Source of the DNA: Pyropia yezoensis
Lineage: Eukaryota; Rhodophyta; Bangiophyceae; Bangiales; Bangiaceae
Direction: 5' to 3'
Assembly (NCBI GenBank): GCA_009829735.1
Contig: CM020619.1
Location: 15,443,816 to 15,507,815 of the forward strand
DNA length: 64,000 nucleotides
Shown here: positions 29,075 to 41,062 of the stretch, in pieces
Numbering within the stretch: position 1 is the stretch's first letter
Layout of the letters: each line of letters starts with the position of its first letter
Made by a program: the position numbers and the translations under genes
Notes under the pieces: generated by a model
Databases searched by the model: none
Told to the model about the DNA's origin: nothing
Seen by the model: the letters and a program-made list of their open reading frames with translations, nothing else

Positions 29075-29917
29075 GTGGCGGTCACCCTCAACGCGGGCGC
29101 GAGTAGCGACCCGAAGTCCGGAAAGGAGAAGCACCAAGCCAAGTCGGCCGCCTCTCCTCGGCCGCATGTGAACATGGAAGGTGTCCCCCCCAGGTTGAGG
29201 GTTCAAGTTGAGCGCCTCTTGGACCAATATCACAAGTTGTGGGATGGTCAATTGGGACTCATGAGAGCCACCCAACACCGGATCGAGTTGAAGCCCGGTG
29301 CACCCCCTATACGCCAACAACCGTATAGGGGAGGACCCCGTTCAAGGGCCCTCGTCAAGGAGCAAGTTGCTCGTATGGAGGCCCTCTATGTGATCGAGGC
29401 CAGCAACGCCGAGTGCGCGAGTCCGGTGGTTATCGTCCCCAAAGTTGATGGGACCCCCCGGTTTTGTATCGACTACCGTAAGCTCAACGAGAGCACGGCG
29501 AAGGACATTGTCCCCTACCTAGGATGGACGACTGTCTGGACTCTCTGGGGGAGGCAAACGTGTTCTCTACCCTGGACTGTAACGCGGGGTATTGGCAAAT
29601 TCCCATTGCCCTGGAGGACAGGCATAAAACTACCTTTACCTGTCACTGTGGTACCTACCAGTGCAAGCGACTACCTTTTGGACTGTGTAACGCGCCGGCA
29701 ACTTTCCAGCGCGCCATGGACATGATTCTGGCCGGAGTACGGTGGCATATCTGTCTTGTGTACCTAGACGATATCATCGTGTTCTCCCGAAGTCCGGAGG
29801 AGCACATTGGCCATCTTGGCCAGGTGTTCAAGCTTCTTGCTGACGCCAGTGTGTCACTGAAGGCGAGCAAGTGCCACCTCTTTACTCAGGAGGTGGAATA
29901 CTTGGGACAAGTTCATC
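29075..29917 (+). pseudogene. Element D reverse transcriptase, frameshifted and 3'-deleted
   Basis: Block 29075-29520 encodes the RT N-terminus (RATQHRIELKPGAPP, CIDYRKLNEST). A frameshift near 29515 moves the frame to 29524, which continues with MDDCLDSLGEANVFSTLDC and the catalytic LVYLDDIIVFS. Homology stops at VEYLGQ (about 29915), where the sequence jumps directly into the aORF region. RT thumb, RNase H, integrase and chromodomain are missing. Confidence 0.85.
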
Positions 29918-30900
29918 GCCCGCCGCTGAACACAGGACACCCAGGTCGACATGACCTCGAGGAGCCACTGGGTGGCCAACATGGCCCACACCAGATGATC
30001 TGGGCTAGCCGTCATCATGAAGGAACCGAAGTGGTCGAGCAACCGTGGCAGCAACGCCGAGAGCCCGTAGGGGACCTCAACTTAAGGCCACCACTCGGGT
30101 TTCTTCGGGTAGTACTGCTCCTTACTGGCAGCGGACTACTGCGGAAACTCAAGTTGAGCCGAGGTCACCAAGTAGGGACCTCGCCGGAAGTCCTTCTCCA
30201 TCCGCACATCAAAGTGATAAGTGTGCGGATCGGCCTCGTGAAGGTACGGGGGGCGAGTTGCCACCGCGTCCCAAGTAAAGGTCGGCAAGTTGCCGGGACC
30301 CGGGATAGTTCCCCCGCGGTCCACCATGGCCTTGGCCCGCTGCACGTCCTTGACCTCCTCATCGTCCACGAAGGCAAACTGGTCCGTCCTGAAGCCGGCA
30401 GGGAACCCGACGCTACAGGGATACTTCTCCCGTAGGCGGTCCCATACCCGACCCATCGCTGGGCCAAGTCGGCCACAGCGAAGAACAGTCAACCCCTCCT
30501 CATACAGAGGCCAAGCGGGGTAAAACCACCGCCCCAAGGCCTCACGCGGGACAACGTGTCCCGCCTCCGGGGGAGATCCCGCCGTCAACCCAAAGCCGGG
30601 CGACGCGGGCGGCCCATCCCCCGGAGTAACCGCGGAGCCCCCGCCGGAAGTCCCGGCGGGCGCCGCACCGTAGGAGGTGTCCTCCATACGTTTATCGAGG
30701 GAGTCCGTCTCCACCCCCGGGGTCGCCATGGTTCTCCCCAAGTTGGGGAGAGACGCCCTGGCTACAGCGGCACGAGACCCGCCTCGAGTTGAGGGGGACT
30801 CGGATCGTGGGTAGACGGGTGGCTTCCCCAGCGTGGGGCGGCCCAGGGGAAGGTGAAGGGGATGTGGTGGTGGTGGTGAAGTGAGAACCGGGGAGAGCAA
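29918..30900 (-). pseudogene. Element D aORF, C-terminally truncated, two stops
   Basis: The minus-strand frame is nearly parallel to the aORF of E (41063-42635). The longest open block starts at 30900 (TTG); the conserved ATG 30729 (MATPGVETD) is likelier. Nonsense codons TAG (30138-30136, CAG in E) and TAA (near 30080, CAA-like) leave one frame without indels. Core motifs are RWFYPAWPLYEEGLTVLRCG, FTWDAVATRPPYL, PYLVTSAQLEFP and MLATQWLLEVMSTWVSC. The C-terminus is lost at the internal deletion near 29917. Confidence 0.7.
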
Positions 30901-31067
30901 GCTGCCAAGTGGGCAAGCTTGAGGAGAGGGGCGGTCAACGTGACCGCCTCCACATCCGCGTTACGTACTCGAGGGGGGACAGCAAGTCGCGCCCCCAACG
31001 CCGAGACGTGCGTTTACGCACCCCCTCACAGGGCCGACCGGGTCGGTCGGAACTGTGGAGAGGGGAG

Positions 31068-31536
31068 TGTGGCAGTATTGACACCCAGGTAGGGGGGCAA
31101 CACGTGCCATGCAAGGGGCAGCAGGCCACTAGCCTGATCCGTTCCTCCCCCTGCATTTGGGTCCATATTCCCTAAGTTTGGGATCGTTAGCTTAGTAGTT
31201 CATCCAACTTGGATTTGAGGGTTTTCTGCATTTATCGTCTTGAATTTTCGTGTGGCCCGGTGGGCAGGTGCTGGGGTGGGAGATTCTGAGTGGCGAGATT
31301 CTGAGGGGACCCTGGGGGGATAAGCGGAGGGACAGCGGGGCTTGGCCCTGCGTCCCCGTCCCGACCAAGAAACTGTTGGACCACACACCATCTTCTTGTT
31401 TGTCAGTGGGGGGATTGCCCCACAACAGGGATAGAGTGTGTGCGACTTGCACTTCTTCTGGTTCCCCCGACACGGGAGGCAGCCCTTGTGCACCGCCCCA
31501 ACTTGGGTGTCGCGTGTGCGAGAGGTTTTTGCCACA
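31068..31536 (+). repeat. Family D LTR at the D/C junction (469 bp)
   Basis: TGTGGCAG to TTGCCACA, preceded by the purine stretch GGAGAGGGGAG. Base 31537 continues directly into the aORF of element C. It reads open on the plus strand from ATG 31438 across the LTR end into aORF C, a fused frame created by the insertion. Confidence 0.9.
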
Positions 31537-33666
31537 GCTGCCTCTACCCCTACTCCTCCGGCGGCCCGGATGGCTCCCGTCGCCGGTGCCGGCGCGGCTC
31601 CACCTCAAGACGGCGTCGCCTGTGTATTGGACGGTCGTGGCGGCACCCCAACCGGGACGGCTGGTCAAGACGGCGCGGGTGCCCGCCCGGTTGGTGTGTC
31701 CGTGGTGGCGGGTAACGGGTCTACCCCTGCTGCCCCCGTGGTGCCCACGTCGGGCCCGGGTGGCGGCGATGCTCTGCCCGCGGTGCCGCGGGTGCTTGGT
31801 GGTCAAGAAGTGTCTACCCCGATGGCGGTGGACTCCGGGAGTTACTCCGGGCGGGCGCCCGCCCTTCTTCTTCCTCCTCGGCCCCGTGCTATTCCGATGC
31901 CGGCCCATCTGCCGGTGGGGCTCCCCCCGGCGCCCCTGATTCGTCCTGTTCCTGCCCGGGTTGCCCTGTTGGGTGGCGGCGTCGCCTCGGCGGCCGGTCA
32001 ACCCGCCATGTCGATGTCCGACTTGGTGGCTCGGGTTCGAGGCATGACTGTGCAGGAGTCGATGGACTCCGCTGGGCGCATGCGGGTGGACTTCCACGAG
32101 CCGCGTCACCCTGGAGAGTCCCCCCGGCGCGTCAAGGTGGACCCGAGTTGGGAGCGGGAGTTGGTGCGGCTGGTCAACCAGCCGAAAGCGGTCCGGGTGG
32201 AACATCATTGGATCCTGAGCCAGCTGGACGACCGGCATGCGCAGCTCTGGCGCACCCGGATGGGGCGGGGTGAAGTCTACCTCCACTCCGCCTTCGGGAT
32301 ATGCGACTTGATTGCCCCCGCGTTGCCGCGGGAGGTTGACTACCCGGCTAGTGCTCGGGGGGTTGCGGCGGCGGCGGAGCCCGTGGCTTTCGGGGAGACG
32401 GTGGGTGATACCGGCCGGTATCCCGGGTTTGAGTACTTCCCGGGGGTATCCCCGTACCTGACGTTGACGGCTCCGTACCCGCCCATGGCGGGGTTGAAGT
32501 CGGCGTCGAGTTGGCGACGCAACCATGGTGTCATGGCGGATGCGTTCCGCACCGATATAACGTTTGCGTTGCAGACCGGTAACGAACGTGCGCCGGTGTA
32601 CACTGCCGTGCGCCCGCCTCTGTGGCAGGAGGGGTGGGAACCCGCCCCTGCTTTCCGGTTTGACACCGGCTCCTGTCTCCGATACTTCGGGAGTGTGTTG
32701 GCCTCCCGGCCGGTCCACCCGTTGCAGAGGACCTTCACCCTTGAGGTTACCCTCGGGCAGGCTTCCTCCTTCTTGCTGTCCGTCCGCCGGCAGGGGCGCC
32801 TGTTTCATCTTCCGATGGGTGTCCGTCGGCACATCGGGCAGCTGGGCGTGGACATGATAGCTGCCAAGACCGGGTTGGCCCGGGAGCTCGAGGCCCTGCT
32901 GGCCGTTCACGATGCCGTGAACTGGGCGGGGGTGTTGGCCCTTCCCCCGTACCGGGACCCGCAGGCTGGGGCTTCCCCCTTGCCTCGTCACTCGTTGCGT
33001 ATCCGGCGTACTCAGCCGGGTGAGCCCAATTGCCGTGGGTGGGCGTCCACCGAGGCTGTTGCTGACCTGGGTACTCCCATGGTTATCCATGACCCTCTTC
33101 AGATTCTCGCCCCATGGTTCGGTAACCCGATACCGATGGCGGTTGGCCGTAATCCCCGAGAGTAGGGCTCTGCGGGTGGGGAGCGTGAGGTGTCCCGTCG
33201 TCGGGCGGAGCCCCGCCGGGTTAACGGTGGAGCCCCTTCAGTGGGGTCCTACCGGGCCTCGTATCAGGCGCCACCGGCTCCGGTGGTAGCCGTGTCGGCT
33301 CCTGTGGCTCCTCTGGCTGCGCCAGTGTCACCTTCCGCCCCTGTCATGCGAGACGGGGGTCCCCGTCTATGGTATGAGGGCGTTGACGCCCTCATTGCCC
33401 GCGAGATGCGGGAGGGTCTCTCTGTTAGCTGGGGGGATATTCCCCCAGGTGCTGCGCTGGTTGGGTCCGCGCGATGCTTCGGTGGCGTGCTGGACCGCCT
33501 CCAGTCCGCTCTGGCGGACGTGGAGGCTGGCCGCAGCACCCTCGTCCAGCTATGCACCGAGGTAACTCGGGTGATTGACCGTCGTGAGATTGCCGACCGG
33601 TAGAGCATGGAGGTGTTCGCGCTTACGCGTGAGTGGCCTCCCTCGGAAAGTGGGTCTACCCACTGA
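31537..33666 (+). pseudogene. Element C aORF, N-terminally truncated, two TGG-to-TAG stops
   Basis: It is antisense to element C and homologous along its length to the aORF of A. The family D LTR replaces the N-terminus just before AASTP. It runs through DLVARVRGMTVQESMDS, VDPSWERELVRLVNQP and RPPLWQEGWEPAPAFRF. TAG at 33163-33165 and 33601-33603 each replace a Trp codon present in A, and the frame otherwise continues to TGA at 33664-33666. Protein differences from A are few and many base differences look silent, which hints at past selection on this strand. Confidence 0.75.
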
Positions 33667-34128
33667 GGAGTGCTATTGTTTGTGAGGGGAAGGGACCCGG
33701 CGACCCTTATGGTGGCCGGGTGGTAGTGAGTATAAACTCATCCCCCGCTGGGGCGTTTGCATGATACCAATGCCTGCCTTTGGGGAGTACCCCGTCTGAC
33801 TTAGCCATGGCCAGCCTCGGTTCTATCCCGCGCCCCCAACCCATCCTGGTTGGTTCATACTCATAAAGGTCAACCTTCCTTGGTCCGTCACTTGCCCCAT
33901 GGATGGAGGCTTACATTGGTGTAAGCCTCAGGTCACTTTGAAATTATCTGAGTTAGACATCTCATTCAAGTAAACTTGTAAAAGTCAGTTGCTTACTTAG
34001 TTCGCCTAAGTCCGCTCCAACTTAGTGAACCTAAGTCTTGCCGAATCCATGTGACACCCTACTTAGTAGGTATACGCCTCACCCCCCAACAGCCGAAGTC
34101 GGTGTCGGTTGGGTTGTTACAGTAGGCG
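33667..34128. other. Convergent spacer between aORF C and pol C
   Basis: No gene. It is the inverted counterpart of 1271-1749 and again contains CTTAG/CTAAG-type repeats (33960-34070), more diverged than in A. Confidence 0.55.
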
Positions 34129-37100
34129 TCATCGCCTCCTGTAAGGCATGAGAAGTTGGCGGGGTACATTCGCCGCCTGTTCCCAGGTGGGTGAGTCGTA
34201 TTCGACCCACATCACCTTGACATACCAGGGTCCTGGTAGGTCCGGGTCGGTGTGTCCGACCACGCTCTCTACTTGGTATGGGATCCCATCCGGTCCCACC
34301 GGGTCATCTGACCGGTGGGTTGTAAGAGCTTCATGTAGCAACCCAGCCGGTACCGGCTGAGGCTGTTCCGGCTTCGGAGCAGGTGTCACATCATTGAGAT
34401 TGATGCGTTGTATCTCCGTATCGGAGTGCAGGATGACAGAGTGATCATCTCTGTGTAAGATCTGGTACGGTCCCTTGACCGGTTGCATAAGCTTGTTTCC
34501 TCGGAACTTCTGGTGTCTGATGTAGACCCAGTCACCTGTTACCAGGGTTTCGTTGAGTACCCGTAGCCGGGCGTCAAAGTTCTTCTTGTATCGAAGTTGT
34601 GTACGGTCAAGGGCACCCTTGAGCTTGGGTGTCATCCACGATAGCTTGGCCAACCAAGCTAAGTGGATCCGTGCGGCCGGTCGGCCCTTCGGTATGTCAT
34701 ACCGAGTGCATCTGCCCGGTGGCAGCGTCAGGTTCCCGACGCCCATGGGCATGACCCATTCTAGTGGTGCAATGCTGGTACTCCGGTGGGGCCTGGCATT
34801 GTATGCCAGGGTCAAGACGGACAGAAGCCTGTCCCACGTCTTCGTGTGCTTTGCCACATAGCATTGGAGCATCTTGACGATGGTGCGGTTGAACCGCTCC
34901 ACCTGCCCGTTGGATTGCGGGTGGTAGTTGGATGCCCGACGGGGTTCGATACCGAACATGCCCAGGACCTTAGTTCAGAATGCTGACGTAAGGTTTGCTC
35001 CGTTATCGGAGAGGAGTTGCTTCATTACTCCGTAAGCACTGATCCAGTGGTCAACCACTGCGTTCATGATCGTGTAGGCCGTATCGTTCGGGATTGCTTC
35101 TGCCCGAGACAGCTTAGAAAAGCGATCCGACATGACCAGGATGTACCTGTTTCCTTCTTCCGATACCGGAAGCGGCCCAAGTATGTCGATAGCGACTTGC
35201 TCGTAGGGCCCATCCGGGGGGAACAGTTTCATAGCGGATGCCCGCCTATGAAGCCTCATTCGATTCCGTGCACACGGGTGGCATCCCCGCACGTGGTCGA
35301 TTACATCGACGGCCATTTCTGGCTAGTAGAAGAACCTTCGCATCGCTGCGAACATGCGTGAACCCCCCGGGTGTCCGGCTGTAGGGCTCTCGTGCTCTCG
35401 TTCCATGACGGCTTGTCGTAGGGACACGGGAACTACGACCTGATGTCGTCCATCGGCGGGTGCCCGCCGGTATATGAGGCCGTCCTCATTCTCGGAGAAG
35501 ATGCCGGCCGTGCCGGCCAGGAGGTTAGCACAATGGCGTTTACAGTCATCGTCATTGGCCTGTGCCTCGCGGAAGTCCGCGAGGGTCAATGGGCACGCAA
35601 GTTGTGCCATGGTATGGTCAACCATACCCTGGGTAGCATTACCCAACACGCAAACCGGTACAACCGGGATGTCCTCGTCCACCGGTCGGGTATCCCCGCT
35701 CGGTGTATCGAGTTGCGACAGCGCGTCCCCCAGATGATGGGTTGAGCCGGCCTTATAAATGGTCCGGTAATCATGCTCGGCCATCTTCGGCCTCCACCGG
35801 GCTAGCCGACCGTGGCTGTCGGAATCCTTGTCACCAAGGTTGAGAAGCCATCGTGAAGGTTCGTGGTCGGACCTCACGATGAACCTGGAACCTTCCAGGT
35901 ATGGCCGGAGCAGTTGCACTGCCCATATGACTCCGAGGCACTCGCGCTCGGTGGCACTGTAGTTGCGCTCAGCCGGGTTGAGTGTCCGGGTAAAGTACCC
36001 TACCGGATGTAGGTCCGGGAAAGCATTATCGGTACCGATGATGGTCTCTCCCTGTAACAGGGTGCATCCCTCTTGGGTCTCGCAGGCATCGACGTCGATG
36101 ACGAAGGTCCCGCGTCTATGCGGCAACGCAAGCACGGGTGGGGCTAGCAGAGCTTGCTTGAGCAGCTCGAATGCCTCTCCCTCGCTGAACGAGGGAGGTT
36201 GAAGTACCGTTGGCAAGGCGCTGCTCGTCAGAACCGTTTACGGTTCGGCTATACGAGCGAAGTCCTTGACGAACCGTCGGTATACGTTGCACATCCCCAG
36301 GAAGCTTTTCAGCTGTGTCTGGGTGGTTGGGTATCGCGCATCCCGGAGTGCCCGGGTATTAGCTTCGAGCACTCCCAGTTTACCTTGTGTGATCTGGTGA
36401 CCCAGATACTCGACGGTCTGCTGAAAGAAGGCACACTTCTTGAGGCGCAGGGTTACCCCGGCGTTCCGCAAGAGGGTGAGTACCTCGTCGACATGTCGCA
36501 CATGGTCATCCATGTTACCCGAGAAGAGGATGACATCGTCCAGGTACACTAGGCACTTACGCCGCTTCACTCCCGACAGTATAATGTCGATGGCCCGCTA
36601 TAATGTGGCGGGGGCGTTGGACAATCCGAAGGGCATCCTTAGGAACTCGTACACTCCACTGTGACAGACGAACGCCGTCTTGGGGATATCCTCCTCCGCA
36701 ACGGGAATCTGCCAGTACCCGGCATTGCAGTCGATAATGGTACACACTGTGGCTTCCCCCAGGGAATCGATGCACTCGTCCATCCTTGGTAAAGGGTATG
36801 AGTCTTTCTTGGTAACCAAGTTGAGGCGTCGATAATCGATGCAGAACCGAGGGGTTTGATCCTTCTTCGGTACGATAACGACTGGGGCGCCCCACTCCGA
36901 CATCGAAGGTCGGATCACCTTAGCTTCGCTCATTCTCTTCACTTCTCCATCAACGATCTCTCGTTGCATAGGTCCCGCGCGATGCGGTTGCGACCGCGCT
37001 GGTCGAGCACCTGGTACCAGGACTATACGGTGTTGGGTTGCCCCAATGGTACCCAGCGCCCCGCCGGTCCACATGACGTCAGGCTTTCTTAGCATCCGTC

Positions 37101-38298
37101 GTACCCCTTCAGCTACCGAAGGGGGAAGGTGGTCGAGGTCAGCCTCGGCCAGTGCCTTCAAGGCTTCTTGGTCCTTTGGCGGCAGGTCCGCCGGAGCTGT
37201 CGATGGGTTAGGCTTCCCGTCATCGGGTTGCTGCCGCTCGGTGGTCTCGGCGACCGCCAGTACCTCAAGGGGTTCCACTTGACCTTCCTTGTCAGGGGTA
37301 AGGATGTCTCCTTCGTAGAGCTCGGCACTCCCGAGGATAGTTCCTTTCGGAAGCGTGACTGCCTTACGGCGATAGTTCGCCATCACGAGCAGTGATGACC
37401 CCCCCGCTGGGAGTTCTACGATACCGTTGGCCATGGTCAACCAATGGCGCTTGTAGGTTCGTAGGTTGGACTGGACTCTGCAGATGCCTGCGAGGTCACA
37501 GTTAACCGGGAGGACGGTCTCCGATAACGGCTCAAAGCGAGTCCGCTTGGCCAGCCGGAGTGTCTTCGGCTCTACGCTTGCGTATACCTCAGCCACGTTA
37601 ACGTGGCTCCCTTGCAGCGTCAGTTCCCTGACGATAGCTGTCTGTCCTCTCTTCGCCCCGTCGGCCTCTTGCAGCTCGACGGTCCTCCGGCCCGGCCGGA
37701 TTGCATCAACGTGAACGTTGATGAAGGTGCACCCCAGTATGCAGGGCACCGATAGAGTCTCACACACCAGGAAGTCAACTTCCGTAGTGAGCTCCCCGAT
37801 GGTGACCTGCAGCGACATCGCTGCGGTCGTACGAATGAGACGACCATTCGCATCCTTGATCGTGGGTCCTCGAGGAGCTCTGACTCGCGGGAGCCACTTG
37901 TCCGGGAGGGTATCCTTCCGGATGAGGTTAGGTCCAGCCCCTGTATCCAGTACAGGGTAATACGATCGGGTCGACTCGGGGTCAACCCCCAGTGTGGCTG
38001 ATACCTTGAAGTTCTCCAAGGTGAACAGTACGTGGCCTACACCGATATCCGGTGTAGCTCGGGCATCCTGAACAGGGCCCTTGTCTGGCTCCATGTGACG
38101 GGGCTTCCCGTCCTTTCCTCCCAACCTTGGTGGTTGGTCATCAATCCCCTGACGCCGTGTCGTCGGGGCCGGAAGGTGTACCCGGGGGTTGATGCGGCGT
38201 CGGCTCAACCGCGCTCTCCGTGGGGCTTTCCCCGCGGCAGTCCGGGGTGGCTTGCTAGGGTTACCCCAGCGACCCCGTGTCCTCCTTCCTCTTACTCG
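34129..38298 (-). pseudogene. Element C pol with four point stops and no frameshift
   Basis: One continuous frame from the slippery site (38298) to TAA at 34129 encodes protease (VLDTGAGPNLI), RT (CLVYLDDVILFS), RNase H (DVDACETQEGCTL, SDHEPSRWLL), integrase (CHPCARNRM, DILGPLPVSEEGN, LLSDNGANLTS, NGQVERFNR) and chromodomain (VKVMWVEYDSPTWEQ). Stops interrupt it at 36598-36600 (TAG), 36238-36240 (TAA), 35320-35325 (TAG in place of the Trp of FYW) and 34972-34977 (TGA). All blocks keep the same phase, so no net indel has occurred. Confidence 0.9.
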
Positions 38299-40474
38299 TT
38301 TCCCGTGCTCGGCCGGGTACTGTCTTTCGGGATATCCGGGAGAGGAGGTGCCTCCTCGACTGCCAGCACTCCTGCTGGAGCTTGCTGCCTGCCCGGTGCC
38401 GGGCCTCTGGCGGGATACCCACCAATAAATGCCTTGCGTTGCGCCGCTGCCCGTCGAGACTCCTCCGGGACGAGAGGGCATGCGGACACCCAGTGTTGGG
38501 GGTCTCCACACAACATACATCCGGACGTGCCGGCCGTCCCGGGCGTCCCCGTCGGGTTGGCTCCATAGGTCCGGTTGCCTGCCTCGGGCGTCCGAGTGCC
38601 CGCCCCTTGCTAGGCCTTGGGTCCCGGTGCCAACCGGAAAATGGACTTCCCCAGCCGGTTGGTTCTACCAGCGATGTGCGGAGGTGCCTCCGTACGCACT
38701 GCCCATGTCGGCCGGGGTTGGTGGGGGTTACCCGTAACCGGGGCATACCCCGTAGTCCGCACATACGGGACGCGCAGTCCCGCTCCCTCGTTAACCTGGA
38801 ATTTGGTCCCAGCCGGGGCGATGTACGCTTCCGTACCGTGCTCATCGATCACCGGCGTCGCCGGTAGCAACAGATGGCCCTGTTGGTCGACCAGAGGATC
38901 ATCCTCACCGGTAGGGGTATGTTCGGTCGCCACCAGTACTGGTGCGGCCTAACGTTCCACCTTCTCCTGCCTCGGTACCGGAGTAAGACTGGGCTTGCCT
39001 CCCTCACCCTTGGGCTTCGGGGCCAAGGCGCATTCCGGGTGTAGCACCCGGTAGGCGTCCCCTAGGGACTTGCACATGTGCATCAGTCGACTGAAGTTCG
39101 TCCGAGCCGTATTGGCTCCCCGTGCGGATATCCGCACATAGTTGGGTACTCCTGCGAACAAAATGGCCCGTAGTTCCCCTTCGCCGAGGAGCTTCCCCAG
39201 CTCGTAGTCGAGCTCTTGGATCCGGCGTCCAAACATGTCTTCATCCTCCCAGGACTGGGCGGTGGCGGTGCAAAGGGCCCGATAGTGGTCTTCGCACTTG
39301 TCCTCACTGAAGTAGCTGCTGAGCAGCTCCTTCAATATCCCACGGTAATCCATGGGGGTGGCTGCGACCCTCATTCCCGGCATCGGGGATGCCTGGCGGA
39401 GGATGCCTCGGACCCGTTCGTCAACAAAGAACGGGAGGATCTCCAGGGCCAGCCCCTCGTTGACGAGTGCCTTGTCCGCGGCTGCCCTGAAGCTATTCAA
39501 GAAGCCAATGACTGCCAACGGGCGTCCGTTAGGTCCCCCGAACATAGGGACACCCTTCATAAGGGTCTGCATAGAGCGGATCGCTCGGTGCGAGGTCGTA
39601 CGCATCGATTCCGATACGGTAGTGGATCGGTCTTCCAAACGATAACGTTCCGAAGTCAGTACCGACCTGAAGACTTCGTCGACAATCTCCGTGTCCGCGT
39701 CCTGGATATCCAGTCCAGTCGCTTGGCCAGTTGATGAGTAAACCCATCGGACTCCATCCGCTTCAGTAAGCTCGCAGTAACCTGCGCTGTCATCGTTTGA
39801 ACCAGTGACGCTAGAAGTTCTGGCGTCGGCGCCTCGGGTACCCGAGTTGCCTGGCTCCCTTCGTCGATGGGTTGCTGCGAGACGGTACCGCCTCCCCCCA
39901 TCGCCGACTCTGTTCCGGCGTAAGGATCCGCCGGATCATGTCCGCGGAGCCCGCTCTGGGTGCTCCGAGCGTAGAGCTCCGTATGGCTACGTTCCAACTC
40001 AGCCGACGAGTCGGATCCATAACCCGCCGTGTCCGGGGGTTGTCCAGGAGGAGCAACACCGGGGTTGACCCTGGTAGACTCCGAAAGTAGTCCGGCCGGT
40101 TAGAACCGTACCGGTGTGAAAGGGACCCGACGGGGTACCGTCGTATGGCGTGCTGACATCAGCATAGCCATTGCGTCCGCCGTACGCTCTTGACGGGCGA
40201 CGAGCCCGGTGAACCGGGCCTCGATGCGAGCCAATGATGCGATCAGGGAGTCCCCTGGTGAAGGTGGCGGCGGCGTGAGGTCGGCAGAGGACAGTTGCGG
40301 CGGTCCGCCGCCCCCGGCCGTCCGTGCCGTACCAAACGTCGATCCGGCACCGGAGAGCATCGGCGTCTCAATGTTGTCGATCGGGTTACCGATCCCGGTT
40401 CTCGGGTTCAGCTCCGGGGTCGGCGTCGACGCCGATCCGTCATCTTGAACGTTCCCCGTCTCTTGGGTAGACAT
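38292..40474 (-). pseudogene. Element C gag, broken
   Basis: Start ATG 40474 (MSTQETGNVQDDG). The N-terminus is Pro/Ser-rich; the gag core is near 39560-39200 (PLAVIGFLNSFRAAADKAL). The zinc knuckle CMLCGDPQHWVSACP (C-x2-C-x4-H-x4-C) lies near 38520. Stops occur at about 40100, 38949-38951 (TAG) and 38610, and a frameshift lies near 39650. It ends GNE-stop at 38292. Confidence 0.85.
38298..38304 (-). promoter_or_regulatory. -1 frameshift heptamer G GGA AAC, element C
   Basis: The minus strand reads ACG GGA AAC GAG TAA at the gag end, so GGGAAAC is phased as in element B and pol is in the -1 frame. The gag N-terminal parts of B and C differ widely, so retention here is notable. Confidence 0.82.
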
Positions 40475-40680
40475 AGTCACAATCAGTCAACCGACGTAAC
40501 AATCACCACGAATAAGAGAGCGAGGGGTCAGTAGGGGGAGGGTAACAGTAGATCGAAGTCAAACGCAACCACTCAACACAATCAAACAGATCGCAGCACC
40601 ACGCGTACAAGAAACGGACTGGATCCCTATCCGTGTGCCAGAGCCGAAGACGGCGTCACCACCAGGGTGACGGAATCCCG

Positions 40681-40698
40681 TCCCCTGCTGCTTCACCA
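40681..40698 (-). promoter_or_regulatory. Primer-binding site of element C
   Basis: The minus strand reads TGGTGAAGCAGCAGGGGA one base after the LTR. It differs from the B and D sites at one position. Confidence 0.78.
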
Positions 40699-40699
40699 A

Positions 40700-41062
40700 T
40701 GTAGCACAAGAGGTATCCGCTGCACATCCACTCTCAGGGAACACTCACCAAGGGGGATCGGCACCAACGTCACCGGGAGGCCAAAGTTGCTGTCCTTGGA
40801 GTGCAAGCCACGGGACCAAGATGGGAGCCCAAATGGGAGGGGTTTGTTGTTCTACCATGGCCGGCGGTGGATTCGCCGCCGGCCCCCTCGTTATAAACCC
40901 TCGGAGACACTACTAACTACCCTCGAACCCAAGATGTAAGTCCCTCTGGTCATACGTAACTTATAGATACCGTGACCAGTACGGACTCCCAAATTGAAAG
41001 TTAGGGGTTAGAAGTGGCCCCCCTAATCTTAGGGTCACAATACGGCCAACCATATTGCTACA
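40700..41062 (-). repeat. Element C 5' LTR (363 bp)
   Basis: Inverted relative to the element A LTR (14415-14776) and clearly homologous along its length, with scattered substitutions. Ends are TGTAGC and GCTACA. Confidence 0.92.

Larger units (their letters stand above)
25662..31536 (+). mobile_element. Defective Gypsy element D
   Basis: The order is 5' LTR (25662-26130), primer site, gag with two nonsense codons, protease, RT broken by a stop and a frameshift, an internal deletion near 29917 removing the rest of pol, the remainder of a minus-strand aORF, and 3' LTR (31068-31536). The LTRs are both 469 bp with several differences, so it is older than B. The flanking bases do not match (GCAGA left, GCTGC right), which suggests recombination between two insertions rather than one simple event. 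Confidence 0.88.
31537..41062 (-). mobile_element. Gypsy/chromovirus element C, minus sense, decayed
   Basis: It reads leftwards: LTR 41062-40700, primer site, gag, -1 frameshift site, pol, convergent spacer, aORF on the plus strand. The 3' LTR and aORF N-terminus are missing, cut off by the family D LTR at 31536. The LTR and pol match element A. Decay is mostly by point nonsense codons. The right end is inserted into the aORF of element E. Confidence 0.9.
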
